From: an uncultured bacterium
GTDB lineage: Bacteria; Cyanobacteriota; Vampirovibrionia; Gastranaerophilales; Gastranaerophilaceae
Assembly: GCA_905215335.1 (NCBI GenBank)
Contig: CAJMPQ010000002.1
Span: forward strand, 196,321-260,320
Reading direction: 5' to 3'
DNA: 64,000 bases
Made by a program: the position numbers and the translations under genes. The notes below the pieces were generated by a model that saw nothing but the letters and a program-made list of their open reading frames with translations, did not search any database and was not told the DNA's origin. The first letter of the stretch is position 1. Each line of letters begins with the position of its first letter. Of this stretch, positions 8,171 to 17,072 are shown in pieces.

Positions 8171-9499
8171 TTATAATAATATTTGTGTTGCTAAAATTAA
8201 TTTATGACTATCGTCTGCGTTTTGGTTCTGACAAAATACATAGTTGAATACAACTTTTAAGGCTTGTCCTTTTATGAACCAGTTTAAACCTACTGTATAT
8301 TCGCGTTTTAAATCATTTGAGGCATCTCTGTTAGGATCGAATTGGTCTATTCTTCCTATCAATTGTAAGTGAGGGGTGAATTTCCATCCTACAGTAGCTG
8401 CGTAGCCGCAAGCTTTATTTGCGCTAACACCTTGAGAGCCATTATAGCCATCTGCTATTGCAGCTTCAAAATTTGTCCAAAGTTTTTTATATTTATAAGC
8501 TACGTAGGCACTACCTACACCGTAATTTATTCCATTATGGCCTCCGTTAAAACCTCCGCCTATTGTTAATTTCCCGTATTTTGTATCGTGGCTACCAAAT
8601 GGCTTTATGTTTAACCAGCCGTTGAATTCTGCTCCAGGAAAACCACTTGTGATGTCTCTACCTGAAGATCCAAAAGCTAAGTTATAGTCAATATAATTAT
8701 AGTTACCTCGAACTTTTATTGACATAGATCTTGCGTTACCAAAATTACGTGCAATTTGAGAGCGGGCAACAAATGGAAGTATAAATGTTGAAGCTCCGCC
8801 TTCAACACCCGTTTGTACTCTTGAATAACCTGCAACGATTTGATGGTTTGGAATACTGTCGTTCAAGATGTACGCATCCCCCATAAACCCATCAATAAAG
8901 TTATTTCCGTGTTTGTATATTGGGTTAACGTTTACTTTGAATTTATAATCAGGATTTCTGAAGGAACCGTATACACCAACTTCAGTTGTTAGATTGTCAT
9001 ATTCTGTAGAGTACGAAGGAGTGAATAATGCGTTAATAGAGCCTCTATATCCTCCATATACTTGTATTTTATGTATTGGACCTTTTTCGTATTCAAAAGT
9101 TAAATCATCTTTTAATAAAAATGATTGGATATCGGTTCTGACAATATTACTGTGTAAAATTTTCCCTGGTAATGTATCTTCGTCAATTTTATTGTCATTG
9201 TTTTTATCGAACATTCGGAATATTTCGAAATCAAGTTCTGTGTTATCCATTACCGAATCATCATTGTCATATTCTAAAATTTTACTTTGTTTTTTTGAAG
9301 TCTTTTGATTTGATTTTTTATTTTGAAGATTTTGATTTTTTTCATCAAACAATGTATCGTCTTCTGTTTTTAAGACAATTTCATTTTCTTGAGGAGTTGC
9401 CAATAAATCTTCAGCTATATCTTCTGTTTGTTGTGCATTTACGGATATTGGGGTTATCAATAAAGCTGAAAAAAGTATCAGTTTTAAGATTGTTTTCAT
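8171..9499 (-). CDS. Outer-membrane porin-like beta-barrel with an N-terminal EF-hand-like loop
   Basis: A signal peptide (about residues 1-22, ending VNAQQ) is followed by a polar linker rich in Lys/Gln/Asn. A calcium-loop-like segment (FDKNNDNKIDEDT, about 93-105) comes next. From about 140 onward alternating aromatic/polar strands (GGYRGSINALF, VGVYGSFRN, GGGFNGGHNG) are typical of a barrel. The end (TVGLNWFIKGQALKVVFNY) resembles the C-terminal part of OprO/OprP-type porins. It probably mediates diffusion of small anions or sugars across the outer membrane; specificity is not visible. The EF-hand-like loop before the barrel is unusual. The gene is divergent from the decarboxylase gene. 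Confidence 0.8.
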   Translation of the reverse strand: MKTILKLILFSALLITPISVNAQQTEDIAEDLLATPQENEIVLKTEDDTLFDEKNQNLQNKKSNQKTSKKQSKILEYDNDDSVMDNTELDFEIFRMFDKNNDNKIDEDTLPGKILHSNIVRTDIQSFLLKDDLTFEYEKGPIHKIQVYGGYRGSINALFTPSYSTEYDNLTTEVGVYGSFRNPDYKFKVNVNPIYKHGNNFIDGFMGDAYILNDSIPNHQIVAGYSRVQTGVEGGASTFILPFVARSQIARNFGNARSMSIKVRGNYNYIDYNLAFGSSGRDITSGFPGAEFNGWLNIKPFGSHDTKYGKLTIGGGFNGGHNGINYGVGSAYVAYKYKKLWTNFEAAIADGYNGSQGVSANKACGYAATVGWKFTPHLQLIGRIDQFDPNRDASNDLKREYTVGLNWFIKGQALKVVFNYVFCQNQNADDSHKLILATQILL

Positions 9500-9548
9500 A
9501 TGTTACAATTATAACATAAAAATTGTAGATTTCATAATTTTTTTATTG

Positions 9549-9561
9549 TATATTTTCATTA
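9549..9561 (+). promoter_or_regulatory. Candidate leaderless promoter
   Basis: TATATT at 9549-9554 is followed by TTCATT and then the ATG at 9561. A -10 element six bases before the start codon puts transcription initiation at or next to the A of the ATG. No Shine-Dalgarno sequence is visible. The same arrangement with a perfect TATAAT is found before the gene at 30314. Confidence 0.45.
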
Positions 9562-10985
9562 TGCCGAACAAAGTTAAAAATAATAAACAAACAGATGTAA
9601 AAGCCCCGATTGTAGAAGCTTTAAAGGTAGCTTATAACAATCCAACTTATCAATTCCATATTCCTGGTCATACAAAAGGTCTTGGAACATTGCCATCATT
9701 TAGAAAACTTATTGGTAAAAAAGCTTTGATGGTAGATACTACAGATGAGTTTGATAATTTAGGAACATTAACTCCAGCCACTGGTCCTATTAAGGAAGCA
9801 GAGGTGTTGGCTGCGCAAGCTTTTGGCGCAAAAAGAACTTTCTTTTTATTGAATGGTTCAACAATTGGTAACCTTGCAATTGCAATGGGTTTAACCAAAA
9901 AATGTCAAAAGGTTATTGTTAATAGAAATTGTCATAGATCAGTTTTAACAGGTTTGATTATCTCAGGAGCTGAGCCATTATGGATTATTCCTGAAAAGTT
10001 CAGTGATTGGGGAATTTGGGGAAATATTGAAGCTGCATCTGTTGAAAAATTGTTATCAGAGAATGATGATGTTTCAATGGTTTGGATTACTAATCCAACT
10101 TATGAAGGTGTTGTTTCTGATGTGAAAGCAATTTCGGCAGTTTGTAAAAAATATAATGTCCCTTTAATTGTTGATGAAGCGCATGGTTGTTTGTGGAATT
10201 TCAATGAAAAATTACCTGAAACATCATTGAAGTTAGGTGCTGATATTGTTGTTCACTCTTTACATAAAACCGGTGGCAGTATGAGCCAATCTTCAATGCT
10301 TCATATCAGTGAAAATTCACAAATTAATGCAGATGATGTTGAAAGAGCATTAATGCTTTTACATACAACAAGTCCATCATTAATGCTTTTAGGTAGTTTA
10401 GATGCAGCTAGAGCAAATTTACAAAGTAAAAGAGGGCAAAAACAATTAGCAAAAGCAATTGCTAATGCTAAATATTTGCGTTCTGAAATTGATAAAATGC
10501 AAACAATTCATCAGTTGAAATCAGATTTTGGTTATAAAACTGATGTAACAAAAGTGTTTATAAAAGCTGATGGTTTATCAGGTAAAAGATTAGAGTCAAT
10601 TCTAGAAATAGATTTTGGTATCGAAGTCGAAAGTGCTTCTGATGCGGGTATTCTAATTTTAAGTAATATTGGTAATAAACGTTCAGATTTTGAGTATTTA
10701 GTAGATTGTTTGAAAAAGATTGATACTCATGATTATAAAGATATTTATTATTTAGAAAATAAGAAACATATGCCAATGTTGACTCCTATAATAAAAAGAA
10801 GTTTAAGAGAGGCTTATTTCTCAGAAAAAGAAGTTGTGCCAAAAGCAGAAGCTGTTGGTAGATTATCTGGAGAAGTTGTAGCTGAATGTCCTCCTGGAAT
10901 TTCTATTTTATTGCCGGGAGAATTGATTACAGAAGAGCATTTACCATATTTAGCTGATTATGAATTTATTGAAGTAATTAAATAA
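9561..10985 (+). CDS. Orn/Lys/Arg decarboxylase, SpeA/Cad-type PLP enzyme
   Basis: PLP-dependent fold-I decarboxylase acting on a basic amino acid, making a polyamine precursor (agmatine, cadaverine or putrescine). PLP-fold features: HIPGHTKG near the N-terminus, FLLNGSTIGN, the VDEAHG aspartate and HSLHKTGGSMSQ with the Schiff-base lysine. The C-terminal domain ends with PPGISILLPGE. The size (about 474 residues) matches the short Bacillus SpeA group. The ATG at 9561 is preferred over the in-frame TTG at 9546, because neither has a ribosome site but the ATG fits a leaderless start. The 3' end overlaps the convergent fliR by 8 bases. Which amino acid is used cannot be read from the sequence. 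Confidence 0.9.
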   Translation: MPNKVKNNKQTDVKAPIVEALKVAYNNPTYQFHIPGHTKGLGTLPSFRKLIGKKALMVDTTDEFDNLGTLTPATGPIKEAEVLAAQAFGAKRTFFLLNGSTIGNLAIAMGLTKKCQKVIVNRNCHRSVLTGLIISGAEPLWIIPEKFSDWGIWGNIEAASVEKLLSENDDVSMVWITNPTYEGVVSDVKAISAVCKKYNVPLIVDEAHGCLWNFNEKLPETSLKLGADIVVHSLHKTGGSMSQSSMLHISENSQINADDVERALMLLHTTSPSLMLLGSLDAARANLQSKRGQKQLAKAIANAKYLRSEIDKMQTIHQLKSDFGYKTDVTKVFIKADGLSGKRLESILEIDFGIEVESASDAGILILSNIGNKRSDFEYLVDCLKKIDTHDYKDIYYLENKKHMPMLTPIIKRSLREAYFSEKEVVPKAEAVGRLSGEVVAECPPGISILLPGELITEEHLPYLADYEFIEVIK

Positions 10986-11760
10986 TATTTGCAAAGCTTA
11001 AGAAATATTCTTCAATTACGTTCATAAGCATTGGTAAAATCCAAACCATGATTGCTGCTCCTAAAACTGGTTTGAATAGGAAGCTTAATTGGAAAACGTT
11101 TACTTGTGGTGCAGTTCTTGAAATTACACCTAAAATAATATCTTGGGCAAGTGTAGCTAAAAGTATTGGGGATGCAATTTGTAGCCCCATATATAATGTG
11201 TTTGAAGACATTTTTATTAAAAGATCCATTTTAATAAGTTGTGGTAATGGAATATGTGCTGCATACATTGGGAAAATTTCAAAACTTCTAACCAAAGCTT
11301 TAAATAGCCAGTAGACTCCACCTAGGTTTATAAAAATTAGTATCCCCATTAGGGAAATCATTTTTGTAAGTATAGAAACTTGGGCGGAAGTCGTTGGGTC
11401 TAGTGTAGTTGCAGACGATAGACCCATTTGCATGTTAATCATTTCTGCACCACAATCTATAGCGATAGTTATAAGTTGTGCCATATATCCAATCATTGCA
11501 CCTACAACAATATTTAATAGTAAAGACAGTGCGAATGAATCACATTGAGTCAAACATTTTTCAGGATGTAAAAAAGGAACTAAAAAAACGGTTACAATAA
11601 GAGCAAATGGTAGTTTTACAAGTGATGGAAAATCTTTTCTGTTAAATATTGGGGCAAATCTAAAAAATCCAATCATTCTAGCAAAAACTAATGCACCTGC
11701 CATAAGGTAGGTATTCATTTTAGGAAATATTTTCATTAGTTCTACTATAATTGTATCCAT
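10978..11760 (-). CDS. fliR: Flagellar export gate protein FliR
   Basis: Integral membrane component of the flagellar type III export gate, forming the FliP-FliQ-FliR channel. The 260-residue length is typical. About six hydrophobic segments are visible, with the family's conserved patches: FARMIGFFRFAPIF at the N-terminus, an AEMINMQMGLSSATTLDPTT-like loop in the middle, and SRTAPQVNVFQLSF near the C-terminus. It is last in the minus-strand run fliN/Y-O-P-Q-R, 5 bases after fliQ. flhB and flhA, which often follow, are not here; the convergent decarboxylase comes next. Confidence 0.96.
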   Translation of the reverse strand: MDTIIVELMKIFPKMNTYLMAGALVFARMIGFFRFAPIFNRKDFPSLVKLPFALIVTVFLVPFLHPEKCLTQCDSFALSLLLNIVVGAMIGYMAQLITIAIDCGAEMINMQMGLSSATTLDPTTSAQVSILTKMISLMGILIFINLGGVYWLFKALVRSFEIFPMYAAHIPLPQLIKMDLLIKMSSNTLYMGLQIASPILLATLAQDIILGVISRTAPQVNVFQLSFLFKPVLGAAIMVWILPMLMNVIEEYFLSFANII

Positions 11761-11765
11761 TTATT

Positions 11766-12254
11766 TTATCTTCCCATTAATCTTTTTGTTTCAACTAAAT
11801 CAGGTTTAGGCATAGCAGTTTTAGCTGCAGGAGTGTATTTTGCTCTTTGATTCTTATCAATATAAGGAACTTTTCCTGGGTTTTTCATTATTTCATCCAT
11901 AGAATCTATGTTTTTGAAATGGTCTTTCATTTCACCGGCAAATGGTGATGTATATTTATGATAGTCTGCATCTAGTACAAAGTTTTCGCTATGAGGAACT
12001 GTATTGAATGCAAGAACCATACCTTCTTGGAATAAATTTGTTAGCATTCTTATGAAACCTACGCCTCCTATGATGATAACTAGGAATACACCTAAGATTT
12101 TAGGAGCAGCAGCAATAGTTTGTTCTTGTACTTGTGTTACGGCTTGTAAGATACCAACAACAAGACCGATGCCAGCTGCAACAAGAACGCATGGCATTGA
12201 TATTGCTAACATTATTAAAAAACCTTTTGCTAAATATTCTAATAAGATTTCCAC
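11766..12254 (-). CDS. fliQ: Flagellar export gate protein FliQ with long C-terminal extension
   Basis: Residues 1-88 are a standard FliQ: two transmembrane helices, with GLVVGILQAVTQVQEQTI in the conserved loop. FliQ is normally about 89 residues; this protein has 162. The extra 70 or so residues are polar, carry SPFAGEMKDHFKNIDSMD and PKPDLVETKRL, have no membrane segment and would face the cytoplasm or periplasm. The reading frame is open with no break, and the fliR start follows 5 bases later, so this is not a frameshift fusion with fliR. The extension has no domain I recognise. Confidence 0.95.
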   Translation of the reverse strand: MEILLEYLAKGFLIMLAISMPCVLVAAGIGLVVGILQAVTQVQEQTIAAAPKILGVFLVIIIGGVGFIRMLTNLFQEGMVLAFNTVPHSENFVLDADYHKYTSPFAGEMKDHFKNIDSMDEIMKNPGKVPYIDKNQRAKYTPAAKTAMPKPDLVETKRLMGR

Positions 12255-12277
12255 TGTTTATTCCTCTAAAATTAATC

Positions 12278-12916
12278 TTAGTTATAACTTGAAACCAAGC
12301 CTTGTACAATTAATGCCCATCCGTCAACTGCAATAAATATCAGGAGTTTAAACGGCATTGAAATAATTGTTGGTGATAGCATGAACATACCTAGTGCCAG
12401 TAGAACGTTTGCAACAACCAAGTCTAAAATAATAAATGGTACGAAAATTATAAAACTTATTTCGAATGATGTTTTTAATTCACTGATAATATATGCTGGA
12501 GCAACTTCCCATATTGATATGTCATCAGGAGATTTTGGTTTTGTTTTATGCGCAAGTTCTACGAAAAATGTCAGGTCACTTTCTCTGGTTTGTTTTAGCA
12601 TAAATTCTTTTAGCGGTTTAGATCCTTCTTGAATTGCTGCAACCATGTCGTGGTTCTTTTGATATGGTACTGAACCCATATCATACATTTTTTGGAATGT
12701 TCCGCCCATTGTGTAGAATGTTAAAATTATTGATAAACCGATAATTACAATTGCCGGAGGAACTTGTTGTGTACCCATTGCGGTTTTTAGCATTGAAAAT
12801 ACAACAACAAATCTTAGGAAACTTGTCATACAACAAAATATAAAAGGTAATAGTGAAAACATAGACATCACTATTAGCATTTGTAGTACCGGATTTAGAT
12901 TTTGTAATTGATCCAT
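12278..12916 (-). CDS. fliP: Flagellar export gate protein FliP
   Basis: Core of the type III export gate. It carries the FliP signature regions: MTSFLRFVVVFSMLKTAMG near the N-terminus, QVPPAIVIIGLSI, then ELKTSFEISFIIFVPFIILDLVVA and the C-terminal GWALIVQGLV. At 212 residues it is shorter than the roughly 245 of E. coli FliP, lacking the cleavable signal peptide and most of the periplasmic N-terminus. Forms without a signal peptide are known in other phyla. It lies 23 bases upstream of fliQ in the same operon. Confidence 0.96.
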   Translation of the reverse strand: MDQLQNLNPVLQMLIVMSMFSLLPFIFCCMTSFLRFVVVFSMLKTAMGTQQVPPAIVIIGLSIILTFYTMGGTFQKMYDMGSVPYQKNHDMVAAIQEGSKPLKEFMLKQTRESDLTFFVELAHKTKPKSPDDISIWEVAPAYIISELKTSFEISFIIFVPFIILDLVVANVLLALGMFMLSPTIISMPFKLLIFIAVDGWALIVQGLVSSYN

Positions 12917-12929
12917 AATTTATTTATTC

Positions 12930-13526
12930 CTATAGTTCGTTAATTTTTTTTGCCATTTCTCTAATTGTTGTTAATTCTTTGTTTTGTCTTTTTGAGAAAT
13001 CTAATATAACTTGTTTGTTTGTAGGAGTTTGAGATGGAGTATTTTGTTCTCTTCTATCCATTCCTCTTCTAAGTTTTGCTCCTTCTGGGTTTGGAGCTTG
13101 AATTGGCTCCAAATGTATTGGTTGTTTATTGTTTTGTACAATATCCATATCTATTAAACGAGTTTGGGTTTGAGGAATTAGTTTTTCAATTTCTTGGTTA
13201 ATATTTTGTGGTAATTCCTCTGTCATTATATTTTCAAATCGTTTAAAATCTTTTTGAGTTTGTCTTGGAGTAGTTTCAGAATCTAATTTAGATAACAGGG
13301 TAGTTCTATCCATATCTGAGGCTACTAAAAATCTTTCATTCCCAGCTCTTACTATAAGTAAAGATTTTCTTGGGTTTATAGGCATAGTTTCTTCAATGCT
13401 TAAGTATTTAGAATTTTTATTGCTTAAGCCGCCTTCCATAAATTTTTTGTATACGAAAATGGCAAAGAAAATTAGACCTAACATTGCCATTGTATAAACT
13501 GTAAAATTTGCTATATAACTACCCAT
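12930..13526 (-). CDS. fliO: FliO-like flagellar assembly protein
   Basis: One N-terminal membrane span (about residues 8-26) is followed by a cytoplasmic domain. That domain carries the FliO-like strand pattern LSIEETMPINPRKSLLIVRAGNERFLVASD, about 43-73. A long Gln/Pro/Arg-rich linker and a basic C-terminus (SKRQNKELTTIREMAKKI) follow. FliO stabilises FliP during gate assembly. FliO is poorly conserved, and the call rests on the fold pattern plus its position immediately before fliP. The C-terminal 100 residues are longer than in most FliO proteins. Confidence 0.85.
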   Translation of the reverse strand: MGSYIANFTVYTMAMLGLIFFAIFVYKKFMEGGLSNKNSKYLSIEETMPINPRKSLLIVRAGNERFLVASDMDRTTLLSKLDSETTPRQTQKDFKRFENIMTEELPQNINQEIEKLIPQTQTRLIDMDIVQNNKQPIHLEPIQAPNPEGAKLRRGMDRREQNTPSQTPTNKQVILDFSKRQNKELTTIREMAKKINEL

Positions 13527-13568
13527 AGTCTGTTTATCTCCCTAATATCAGATAAGTTTTTTGTTAAA

Positions 13569-14786
13569 TTAGATGTTTTCGTCTTCTAATTCAAAGTCGC
13601 TGTAATCGAATTCTTCATCGTTTTCACCTTCTCCACCTTCGTTTTGGTATTCTTGTTGAGGTGCTTCTGGTGCATTATTTTCAAATTCTTCATTTGATGA
13701 GAATTCTTCTTGTTGAGTTTCCATATTGTTTGCTTGACTAGAAGCTCTAGCAGGTGCTGAAGATCCGCCATTTTGAGCAATAACATTATTGATTTTTACG
13801 CCATATCTATCATTGATTATTACTAGTGAGCCACTAGCAATTGGTTTTCCTTCAACTTTAAGAGTTACATTATTATCATATAGAGATGTTAAGTCTACTA
13901 CCAACCCATCTTCTATATTTTTTAATTCTCCTAATGTTATTTTTACTGCATCAAATTCAGCATTCATTTCAACTTCTATGGAATCCCATATATTTTGATG
14001 AGTATCACTCATGTTATTTCCTCCGTCAATTGTTTCCGGTATTAATAAATCCATATTTGGATTAATGTTTACGTCCATTTTTTCACCTTGTAGTGATAAT
14101 GTTAAGTGTGAAAGATTACTGTTTTCAAACACAACAACATCATCTTCTTCCAGGTTTTTTAAATCAAATAATGAAAATTTAGTTTTTCCAACAATTACTT
14201 TTGCTGTGATTTCGCTATTTGGAAAATCTGTTTCTGAAAATTTTGGACCTGATGAATTAATAGCTTCCGGACTTAATAATGCTGCAGGAAGTGATAGTAT
14301 TATTTTACCTGCTTCTTTATTGTATTCATCTATGTCCTTGATTAAAAAGGTTAAATGTATAACGTCAAAGTTTGTTCTTTTTAATTCTGTGGGATTGTTG
14401 TTTGTTAGTTTTTCTTTTATTGCATCATACATAAATCCGTTAAATGAAGTGATAACTTTAGCTTCGAGTTCGGAAATTTTGTTTATGTTAAATTTTGTTT
14501 TTGATTGTCCAAGAGCTTTACTTAATATAATATCAATTGCTCTGTCTGTAATACGGAAGAACATATCATAATTCGCATCTATGCGAACTTTTGTTACAAA
14601 GCAAGCTTCACTATCTAAAAGACAATTTATATTTTTGCTCAATCCAATGAAATTTATTGTAAAATTCTTTTCAAAAAATTCGTCACAAGAGTTTTGAACA
14701 AGTTCAGGGAACGTGTTTTGATACCAGTTGTATTCTTTATACAACTCTTCAGTGGATATTGAGTTTTCTACTAATTTATCTTCCAT
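13569..14786 (-). CDS. Flagellar C-ring protein FliN/FliY-like, with acidic tail
   Basis: This is a switch/C-ring component. The C-terminal SPOA domain (about residues 275-345) reads VKITLGELKNIEDGLVVDLTS ... GSLVIINDRYGVKINNVI with the usual FliN pattern. About 270 residues precede it, including a second SPOA-like stretch (TAKVIVGKTKFSLFDLKNLEEDDVV) around 195-225. That matches FliY/FliM-like architecture rather than short FliN. The last 55 residues are a low-complexity Glu/Asp/Asn/Gln tail (ENDEEFDYSDFELEDE), which is unusual for FliN. It is first in the fliN/Y-O-P-Q-R operon; the ribosome site before the start is weak (AAGGGAT). Confidence 0.88.
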   Translation of the reverse strand: MEDKLVENSISTEELYKEYNWYQNTFPELVQNSCDEFFEKNFTINFIGLSKNINCLLDSEACFVTKVRIDANYDMFFRITDRAIDIILSKALGQSKTKFNINKISELEAKVITSFNGFMYDAIKEKLTNNNPTELKRTNFDVIHLTFLIKDIDEYNKEAGKIILSLPAALLSPEAINSSGPKFSETDFPNSEITAKVIVGKTKFSLFDLKNLEEDDVVVFENSNLSHLTLSLQGEKMDVNINPNMDLLIPETIDGGNNMSDTHQNIWDSIEVEMNAEFDAVKITLGELKNIEDGLVVDLTSLYDNNVTLKVEGKPIASGSLVIINDRYGVKINNVIAQNGGSSAPARASSQANNMETQQEEFSSNEEFENNAPEAPQQEYQNEGGEGENDEEFDYSDFELEDENI

Positions 14787-15102
14787 TACAACTATCCCTT
14801 AATTTATCCCCGGGAAATTGACGTATATTCCCCACATCTACAATAATGTATAAACGGATTTATTACATCAATCTTTTAATGGATATTTTTTAAAAGTCAT
14901 TCAATTTTTATAATGTTTTTAACTAAATCCAATGGATTGATTTTGTTTAATTTTATTTGAGCTTATTAGAGTTTAGATAAATTTTTATAATTCATATACT
15001 TATATTAGATAAATTTGCTCAAATTCTATAAAAGGTTGATTTAATTTTAATTAAAATTTGAAATAATAAATTTGTTATCACTGTTTAAAGGAATTAATAA
15101 GA
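14787..15102. other. Non-coding region between divergent flagellar and GGDEF operons
   Basis: These 316 bases are very AT-rich and must hold the promoters of both the minus-strand flagellar operon and the plus-strand operon starting at 15103. A 12-bp direct repeat, TTAGATAAATTT, occurs at 14973-14984 and 15005-15016, 32 bases apart start to start. I see no sigma28 or sigma54 consensus and no convincing ORF. Confidence 0.5.
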
Positions 15103-15270
15103 ATGAATTTACACGAGCAATGTTTATTACGTTATTTGATGTATCCAGATGAATTAGCTTATACTACTGAAATTTTAAAATTAAATAATAAAATCTTAGA
15201 GCAAAAGTTCGTTGTAAAAAATATTCTTGCTTATGTTTCAGGGATAAATTATACTGAAGAAGTTAAGTAA
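15103..15270 (+). CDS. Small conserved-looking protein, 55 residues
   Basis: An ATG with a good AAAGGAAT ribosome site opens a 55-codon frame (begins MNLHEQCLLRY, ends NYTEEVK) that stops 14 bases before the diguanylate cyclase start. The composition is that of a small globular helical protein: no membrane segment or signal peptide, one Cys. Spacing and strand suggest cotranslation with the cyclase. Function is unknown. The ribosome site and tight operon spacing argue that it is real. Confidence 0.6.
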   Translation: MNLHEQCLLRYLMYPDELAYTTEILKLNNKILEQKFVVKNILAYVSGINYTEEVK

Positions 15271-15284
15271 CAAGGTTTTTTAAT

Positions 15285-17060
15285 ATGTTAAAGAAAATTT
15301 TATACACGCTATGGGTTTCTGTATTATTATTGTTGATTTTTTTCAGCTTAAAGAATGGAAGTTACATAGCGTTTATTAATTCTATGGAAGATAGAACATT
15401 TGATATTCGTCAAAGTATTTTGGCAAATTCAAAAGTTAAGACTCCTAATAAAGATATTGTTATTGTGGCAATTGATGATGGTAGTTATGAATATATATTA
15501 GACAATTATGGGGAATGGCCATTATCAAGAGATGTTTATGCAAAAATGGTTGATTATATTGAGGCCCAAAAACCTCAAAATATAGCTTTTGATTTAATGT
15601 TTGTAAAATCAATGAAAAGTGCACTTGCCGAAGACAAGGCTTTAGTTAATGTTTTCAAAAAGTATGATAATGTTTATACAGCGATGAATTTAGATGATCA
15701 ACCACAGGATTTAAGAATTCCTGCTAAATTGCCGGAGGCATTGTCAGTAAATATAAAAGATAATTCTTTGGGTAAAGTTGATTTAGGATATTTAGAATAT
15801 TCTAATTGCAGAACTGTTATTGATGAAATTTTAAATAATACTTCAAATATTGGTATGATTAATGTATTGAGAGCAGATGATGGTGTTCTAAGAAAAATGC
15901 CATTATTTTTGAAGTATCAAGATAAATATTATCCACAGTTGGGTTTAAAAGTTGCATTAAATGCATTAGGAGTTAAAAATCAAAAAGATTTTACTGTTGA
16001 TAAAAAAGGGAATTTAGTTTTGTCTAACGGTAAAGAAATTCCTGTAGATAATGATGGTGGTGTAATTTTAAATTGGTATGGACCAGCTGGAACTTATGAA
16101 AATATCCCAATGTATAAATTATTAAAAACTATTGAAGGAAAAGAAAAAGGAACATTTGATTTTCATAATAAAATTGTATATTTCGGAGCTACCGCAGCTA
16201 GTTTATTTGATATAAAAACTGTACCGGTAGATAAGGTTTATCCTGGTGTTGAAGTTCAGACAACTTATGTTAATAACATTTTAGATGGTAATTTAATACA
16301 CAAAGTTCCAACTTATGTGAATGTTTTGATTGGTGTAATGTTAGTATTGATTACAATTGGATGTGTGTTGGCGTTAACTTCTTTACCTGTGGCATTTGGT
16401 CTTTCAATGACAGTTTATATTGCATATATTATGCTTACTTATTATTTGATGCGTTTTTATAATTTATGGGTGGAAATTGTTTCTCCTCTAAGTTTGGCAA
16501 TTTTTGCATTTGTTGCAACTGTTATTATTAAATATTTGATTAAATCAAGAGATTTTGATCATCAATATAAGTTAGCGACAACAGATGGTTTAACTGAATT
16601 GTATAATCATAGATATTTCCAAGAGCAGATGCAAAGGTTAGTTTCACATGCAAATCGTTATGAAACAATTTTTTCTCTAATAATTATAGATATCGACTTC
16701 TTTAAGAAATTCAATGATAATTTTGGTCATCAGTCCGGTGATGCTGTGTTAAGACAAGTTGCATTCGAATTAAAGAAAAATGTAAGAGCTACCGATATAG
16801 TATGTAGATATGGCGGAGAGGAAATGAGTATTATTCTCCCGAATACAAAATATGAGGAAGCAGTACAAATTGCTCAGAAATTATGTAGCATTGTTTCATC
16901 TAAAAAAATGAAATTAAGTAACGGCAGAGAAAGCAATGTTACAATAAGTTTAGGTGTTTCTACATTTGGAGAAGATGGGGTTACACCATCTGAAATTATT
17001 GAATCTGCAGATAAGCGTTTGTATAATGCAAAAGAAAATGGACGAAATAGGGTTAATTAA
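15285..17060 (+). CDS. CHASE2-GGDEF membrane diguanylate cyclase
   Basis: It makes c-di-GMP from two GTP in response to an extracytoplasmic signal. An N-terminal membrane helix (about residues 7-25) leads into a CHASE2 sensor domain (about 35-335; FDIRQS, VIVAIDDGSYEY, WPLSRDVYAKMVDYI, NIAFDLMF). Three transmembrane helices follow (about 345-420), then a GGDEF domain (about 430-590). The active-site loop is RYGGEEMS, an accepted GGEE[FM]-type variant. An RxxD inhibitory site (RATD) lies five residues upstream, so product feedback inhibition is likely. The start follows a weak ribosome site. The ATPase-TPR gene begins 12 bases after the stop. Confidence 0.93.
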   Translation: MLKKILYTLWVSVLLLLIFFSLKNGSYIAFINSMEDRTFDIRQSILANSKVKTPNKDIVIVAIDDGSYEYILDNYGEWPLSRDVYAKMVDYIEAQKPQNIAFDLMFVKSMKSALAEDKALVNVFKKYDNVYTAMNLDDQPQDLRIPAKLPEALSVNIKDNSLGKVDLGYLEYSNCRTVIDEILNNTSNIGMINVLRADDGVLRKMPLFLKYQDKYYPQLGLKVALNALGVKNQKDFTVDKKGNLVLSNGKEIPVDNDGGVILNWYGPAGTYENIPMYKLLKTIEGKEKGTFDFHNKIVYFGATAASLFDIKTVPVDKVYPGVEVQTTYVNNILDGNLIHKVPTYVNVLIGVMLVLITIGCVLALTSLPVAFGLSMTVYIAYIMLTYYLMRFYNLWVEIVSPLSLAIFAFVATVIIKYLIKSRDFDHQYKLATTDGLTELYNHRYFQEQMQRLVSHANRYETIFSLIIIDIDFFKKFNDNFGHQSGDAVLRQVAFELKKNVRATDIVCRYGGEEMSIILPNTKYEEAVQIAQKLCSIVSSKKMKLSNGRESNVTISLGVSTFGEDGVTPSEIIESADKRLYNAKENGRNRVN

Positions 17061-17072
17061 GAAAAATAAAAC

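Noticed and set aside
9172..9519. 115-codon plus-strand frame antisense to the porin start
   Set aside because: It lies opposite the porin signal peptide and linker, is Phe/Leu-rich, and has no ribosome site.
14011..14571. 186-codon plus-strand frame opposite the FliN/Y gene
   Set aside because: Long but Ser/Phe-rich and fully antisense to a gene with an SPOA domain and operon context.
14787..15102. Sigma54 or sigma28 promoter for the flagellar operon
   Set aside because: No TGGCAC-N5-TTGC or TAAA-N15-GCCGATAA match seen on either strand of the intergenic region.
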